Below, one piece after another: positions 61,294 through 64,000 of a DNA stretch of 64,000 nt (its first letter is position 1; each line of letters opens with the position of its first letter). Below the pieces are notes generated by a model. It saw only the letters and a program-made list of their open reading frames with translations. It ran no database searches and had not been told where the DNA came from. The position numbers and the translations under genes are program-made. Source of the DNA: Burkholderia oklahomensis C6786 (GTDB lineage Bacteria; Pseudomonadota; Gammaproteobacteria; Burkholderiales; Burkholderiaceae); the NCBI RefSeq assembly GCF_000959365.1, contig NZ_CP009555.1, positions 3,100,001 through 3,164,000 on the forward strand. The letters run 5' to 3'.

Positions 61294-61869
61294 TTATTTC
61301 GAGACGATCGCCGCTGATTCGATCACGATCGGCTTTTCCGGCACGTCGCGCATCGGGCCGCGCACCGTCGTCGGCGTGGCTTCGATCTTCTTCACGACGT
61401 CCATGCCCGACACGACCTTGCCGAACACCGCGTAGCCGTTGCCGTCCGGATTCGGATAGTCGAGGCCGGCGTTGTCGACGGTGTTGATGAAGAACTGCGC
61501 GGTCGCCGAGTTCGGATCGCTCGTGCGCGCCATCGCGATCGTGCCCGTCGCGTTCTTCAGGCCGTTCTTGCTCTCGAGCGGGATCGGCGCGCGGGTCGGC
61601 TTCTCGTCGAAGTTCGTCTTGTAGCCGCCGCCCTGGATCATGAAGCCCTTGATCACGCGATGGAAGATCGTGCCGTTGTACTGGCCCGCCTTCACGTAAT
61701 CGAGGAAGTTGGCGACGGTCTTCGGCGCCTTCTCCGGGTACAGCTCGACGCGGATGTCGCCCTGCGTGGTCTTCAGCTGCACGACGGGATGCGTCGCGGC
61801 CGATTGCGCGAACGCGGGGGCGGTCGCGAGGAGGGCGGCGCTGCCGAGCGCCAGCAACAGACGTTTCAT
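61294..61869 (-). CDS. ppiA: Periplasmic cyclophilin, peptidyl-prolyl isomerase A
   Basis: Periplasmic peptidyl-prolyl isomerase, 191 aa. The signal peptide MKRLLLALGSAALLATAPAFA likely cleaves after AFA. The mature cyclophilin domain has [47 protein letters not shown] and YAVFGKVVSGMDV. About 60% of residues match the adjacent ppiB protein by eye, indicating an old tandem duplication with division into cytoplasmic and periplasmic copies. Confidence 0.95.
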   Translation of the reverse strand: MKRLLLALGSAALLATAPAFAQSAATHPVVQLKTTQGDIRVELYPEKAPKTVANFLDYVKAGQYNGTIFHRVIKGFMIQGGGYKTNFDEKPTRAPIPLESKNGLKNATGTIAMARTSDPNSATAQFFINTVDNAGLDYPNPDGNGYAVFGKVVSGMDVVKKIEATPTTVRGPMRDVPEKPIVIESAAIVSK

Positions 61870-61916
61870 AACGGTCCTCTGGGTGGGTGAAGGAAAGACG
61901 CGGCCGCCGCAGCGCG

Positions 61917-62639
61917 TTATTGCGACGGCGCGACGTAAGGCGGCATCGCGAGCGTACCGCTCGGGCCGCCGAACTGGAACGTCGGAGAAAGCGGCAGGGT
62001 GGTCGTCGTCACGTTCGCGGCCGCCCGTTCCGAATAGTCGCGCGCGGACGATGCCGGCGCGGCCGCCGATTTCGCCTTCGGCGGCGTGATGATCTTCTGC
62101 AGGTCCGAAAGGCGCTGCGCGGTCGCGCCGCTCGTACGGCCGAGCGCGCGCGCGCGCTTGTACGATTCGGCCGCGAGGCGCAGGTACAGGTCGCCCAGGT
62201 TCTCGTAGGCGAGGCCGTAGTTCGGGTTTGCCTGCGTCGCCGTGACGAGCGCGCTGCGCGCTTCGTCGTAGCGGCCGTGCTTCGCGTAGAGCGCCGCCAG
62301 GTTGTTGTAGGGTTCCGGCAGCTCCGGGTAGGATTGTGTCAGCTCGACGAACTGCTTGATCGCGTCGTCGTCGCGGTTCAGGCGCGCGAGCACGGTGCCG
62401 CGCTTGAACTGCGCCTGCACGTCGCGCGGATTCGACGCGATGCGCGCGTCGAGCTGGGCGAGCGCCTGCGTCCAGTTCCGGCTCGCGATCGACGCGTCGA
62501 TTTCCGGCGTGCCGTCGGTGGGGGCGGGCGCTTTCTGCGCAAGGGCCGCCGCGCCTGGAAAGAGCGCGAGCGCGGCGCTCACGGCGGCGGTCGCAACAAG
62601 GGTCGCAGCGCTCGGCGCACGGCCGCGGGAAGGTTTCAT
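61917..62639 (-). CDS. Exported TPR repeat protein
   Basis: Exported tetratricopeptide repeat protein, 240 aa. A signal peptide with basic N-region (MKPSRGRAPSAATLVATAAVSAAL) ends about AALA at 34. At least three TPR units run from about 47 to 150 (for example NWTQALAQLDARIASNPRDV, LPEPYNNLAALYAKHGRYDE, YGLAYENLGDLYLRLAAESY). A low-complexity tail ends PPYVAPSQ. Its partner is unknown. It is 47 bases from ppiA on the same strand and divergent from cysS. Confidence 0.88.
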   Translation of the reverse strand: MKPSRGRAPSAATLVATAAVSAALALFPGAAALAQKAPAPTDGTPEIDASIASRNWTQALAQLDARIASNPRDVQAQFKRGTVLARLNRDDDAIKQFVELTQSYPELPEPYNNLAALYAKHGRYDEARSALVTATQANPNYGLAYENLGDLYLRLAAESYKRARALGRTSGATAQRLSDLQKIITPPKAKSAAAPASSARDYSERAAANVTTTTLPLSPTFQFGGPSGTLAMPPYVAPSQ

Positions 62640-62869
62640 AGGCTCAAATCGGAATGTTATACTCCGACCCATTCTAACAAATCGTCCGCGCGTTCCGGCG
62701 AGCCGCGGATAGTCTTTGCCTCTCGTGGCCGTCACCGCTTCGCTTGCGGATCGATCGCCGCATGTCACCCGAGGAAGCGCACGGCGCGCGGCCCAGCCAG
62801 AAATCCTGTCGGGTGCCGCATGCACGGCGAGCATCGCCAGGCGGTTTCCTTCGGCTCACTTTCGTCTCT

Positions 62870-64000
62870 ATGGAATCACTGCGCATCTACAACACGCTCG
62901 CGCGTGACAAGCAAGTTTTCGTGCCGCGGCAGCCCGGCGAAGTGCGGATGTACGTCTGCGGGATCACCGTCTACGACTACTGCCATATCGGACACGCGCG
63001 GATGGTGGTCGTGTTCGATCTCGTCCAGCGCTGGCTGCGCGCGATCGGCTACCGCGTGACGTACGTGCGCAACATCACCGACATCGACGACAAGATCATC
63101 CGCCGCGCGGTCGAGAACGGCGAGACGATCAGGTCGCTGACGAGCCGCTTCACCGACGCGATGAACGCGGACTTCGACGCGCTCGGCGTCGAGCGTCCGG
63201 ACATCGAGCCGCGCGCGACCGAGTTCATTCCGCAGATGCTCGGGATGATCGAGAAGCTCGAGGCGAACGGCTACGCATACCAGGCGAAGGACGGCGACGT
63301 CAATTACTCGGTGCGCAAGTTCGCGGGCTACGGCAAGCTGTCCGGCAAGTCGCTCGAGGACCTGCGCGCGGGCGAGCGCGTCGCCGCGAACGACGCGAAG
63401 GAAGACCCGCTCGATTTCGTGTTGTGGAAGCGCGCGAAGCCGGAAGAGCCGGTGGGCGCTTCGTGGGATTCGAAGTACGGCCTGGGCCGTCCGGGCTGGC
63501 ACATCGAATGCTCGGCGATGGGCTGCACGCTGCTCGGCGAGCATTTCGACATCCACGGCGGCGGTCAGGATCTGCAGTTCCCGCACCACGAGAACGAGAT
63601 CGCGCAGAGCGAGGGTGCGACCGGACAAACTTTCGTCAATTATTGGATGCACAACGGCTTCGTGCAGGTCGATAGTGAGAAGATGTCGAAGTCGCTCGGC
63701 AACTTCTTCACGATCCGCGAAGTGCTCGAGAATTTCGATGCCGAAGTCGTGCGCTTCTTCATCGTGCGCACGCACTACCGTTCGCCGCTCAACTACAGCG
63801 ACGTTCACCTCGACGATGCGCGCGCGTCGCTCACGCGTCTTTACACGGCGCTGAAGGACGCGACGCCCGATTCTGCGCCGCTCGATTGGAACGAGGCGCA
63901 TGCGCGGCGTTTCGCGGCCGCGATGAACGACGACTTCAACACGCCGGTCGCGGTCGCCGTGCTGTTCGAGCTCGCGACCGAGGTGAACCGCACGCGCGAT
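62870..64000 (+). CDS. cysS: Cysteinyl-tRNA synthetase, 5' part
   Basis: Class I synthetase charging tRNA-Cys. The window ends inside the gene: 377 codons are present, with no stop, from ATG 62870 ([19 protein letters not shown]). It has the HIGH-like motif [16 protein letters not shown] with a zinc-ligand cysteine, a second zinc region with [14 protein letters not shown], and the [11 protein letters not shown] loop near residue 275. The usual length is about 465. The reading frame is unbroken. The start codon fits the family and is preceded by a 230-base divergent spacer from the TPR gene. Confidence 0.97.
   Translation, partial: MESLRIYNTLARDKQVFVPRQPGEVRMYVCGITVYDYCHIGHARMVVVFDLVQRWLRAIGYRVTYVRNITDIDDKIIRRAVENGETIRSLTSRFTDAMNADFDALGVERPDIEPRATEFIPQMLGMIEKLEANGYAYQAKDGDVNYSVRKFAGYGKLSGKSLEDLRAGERVAANDAKEDPLDFVLWKRAKPEEPVGASWDSKYGLGRPGWHIECSAMGCTLLGEHFDIHGGGQDLQFPHHENEIAQSEGATGQTFVNYWMHNGFVQVDSEKMSKSLGNFFTIREVLENFDAEVVRFFIVRTHYRSPLNYSDVHLDDARASLTRLYTALKDATPDSAPLDWNEAHARRFAAAMNDDFNTPVAVAVLFELATEVNRTRD

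Overview
The window is GC-rich (roughly two thirds G+C), densely coded, and reads as a beta-proteobacterial chromosome. Gene content and order, protein lengths, and strong G/C third-position bias all point to Burkholderia, most likely chromosome 1 of the B. pseudomallei/thailandensis group. That assignment comes from recognising the proteins; no database search was run. I recognise about 53 protein-coding genes, nearly all core housekeeping. I see no rRNA, tRNA, CRISPR array, prophage or intact insertion sequence.

Layout. 1-5.1 kb: the pyruvate dehydrogenase cluster aceE (3' half), aceF, lpdA. It is followed by a convergent phasin gene, a DD-peptidase, and an IclR regulator divergent from lutA-lutB (Fe-S proteins of lactate/glycolate oxidation type). 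11-18.3 kb: a low-molecular-weight tyrosine phosphatase, then the complete isc operon iscR-iscS-iscU-iscA-hscB-hscA-fdx-iscX behind two tandem IscR boxes. 18.4-25.4 kb (minus strand): a glycine-zipper envelope protein, lysS, prfB (with its programmed +1 frameshift), recJ, and an uncharacterised protein. 25.7-31.9 kb: a Lol lipoprotein exporter (permease and ATPase), a TatD nuclease, ComEC, and a TTG-started hydrolase. 32-36.7 kb: pyrG-kdsA-eno-ftsB. 36.8-38.7 kb (minus): a small lipoprotein, hslO, a gamma-class carbonic anhydrase.

38.9-48.4 kb: a DUF455 ferritin-like protein, a hydrolase, two adjoining tandem-repeat tracts, yciV-like and yciO-like genes, an M50 membrane protease, trpS (with a probable Fe-S cluster motif), a methyltransferase, dapA, bamC, and a metallo-beta-lactamase-fold protein. 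48.5-54.8 kb: an Ala-rich lipoprotein, a cupin ribosomal oxygenase divergent from a SlyD-like FKBP, an exported protein that looks like a metallophosphoesterase without its metal ligands, and mutS. 54.75-56.4 kb is the only clearly accessory stretch: about 1.36 kb of AT-richer sequence without a credible gene, ending in a small secreted protein. 56.7-64 kb: suhB, trmJ, cysE, lpxH, two cyclophilins, a TPR protein, and the 5' part of cysS.

Themes. Fe-S biology recurs: the isc operon makes clusters, LutA/LutB carry cysteine cluster motifs, and TrpS has a four-cysteine motif close to the one known from an Fe-S TrpRS. Envelope functions are also clustered (lol exporter, bamC, kdsA, lpxH, ftsB, several lipoproteins). 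The most unusual observations are the TrpS cysteine motif, the apparent pseudo-phosphoesterase that overlaps slyD antisense, the prfB recoding site, the double VNTR, and the AT-rich island.
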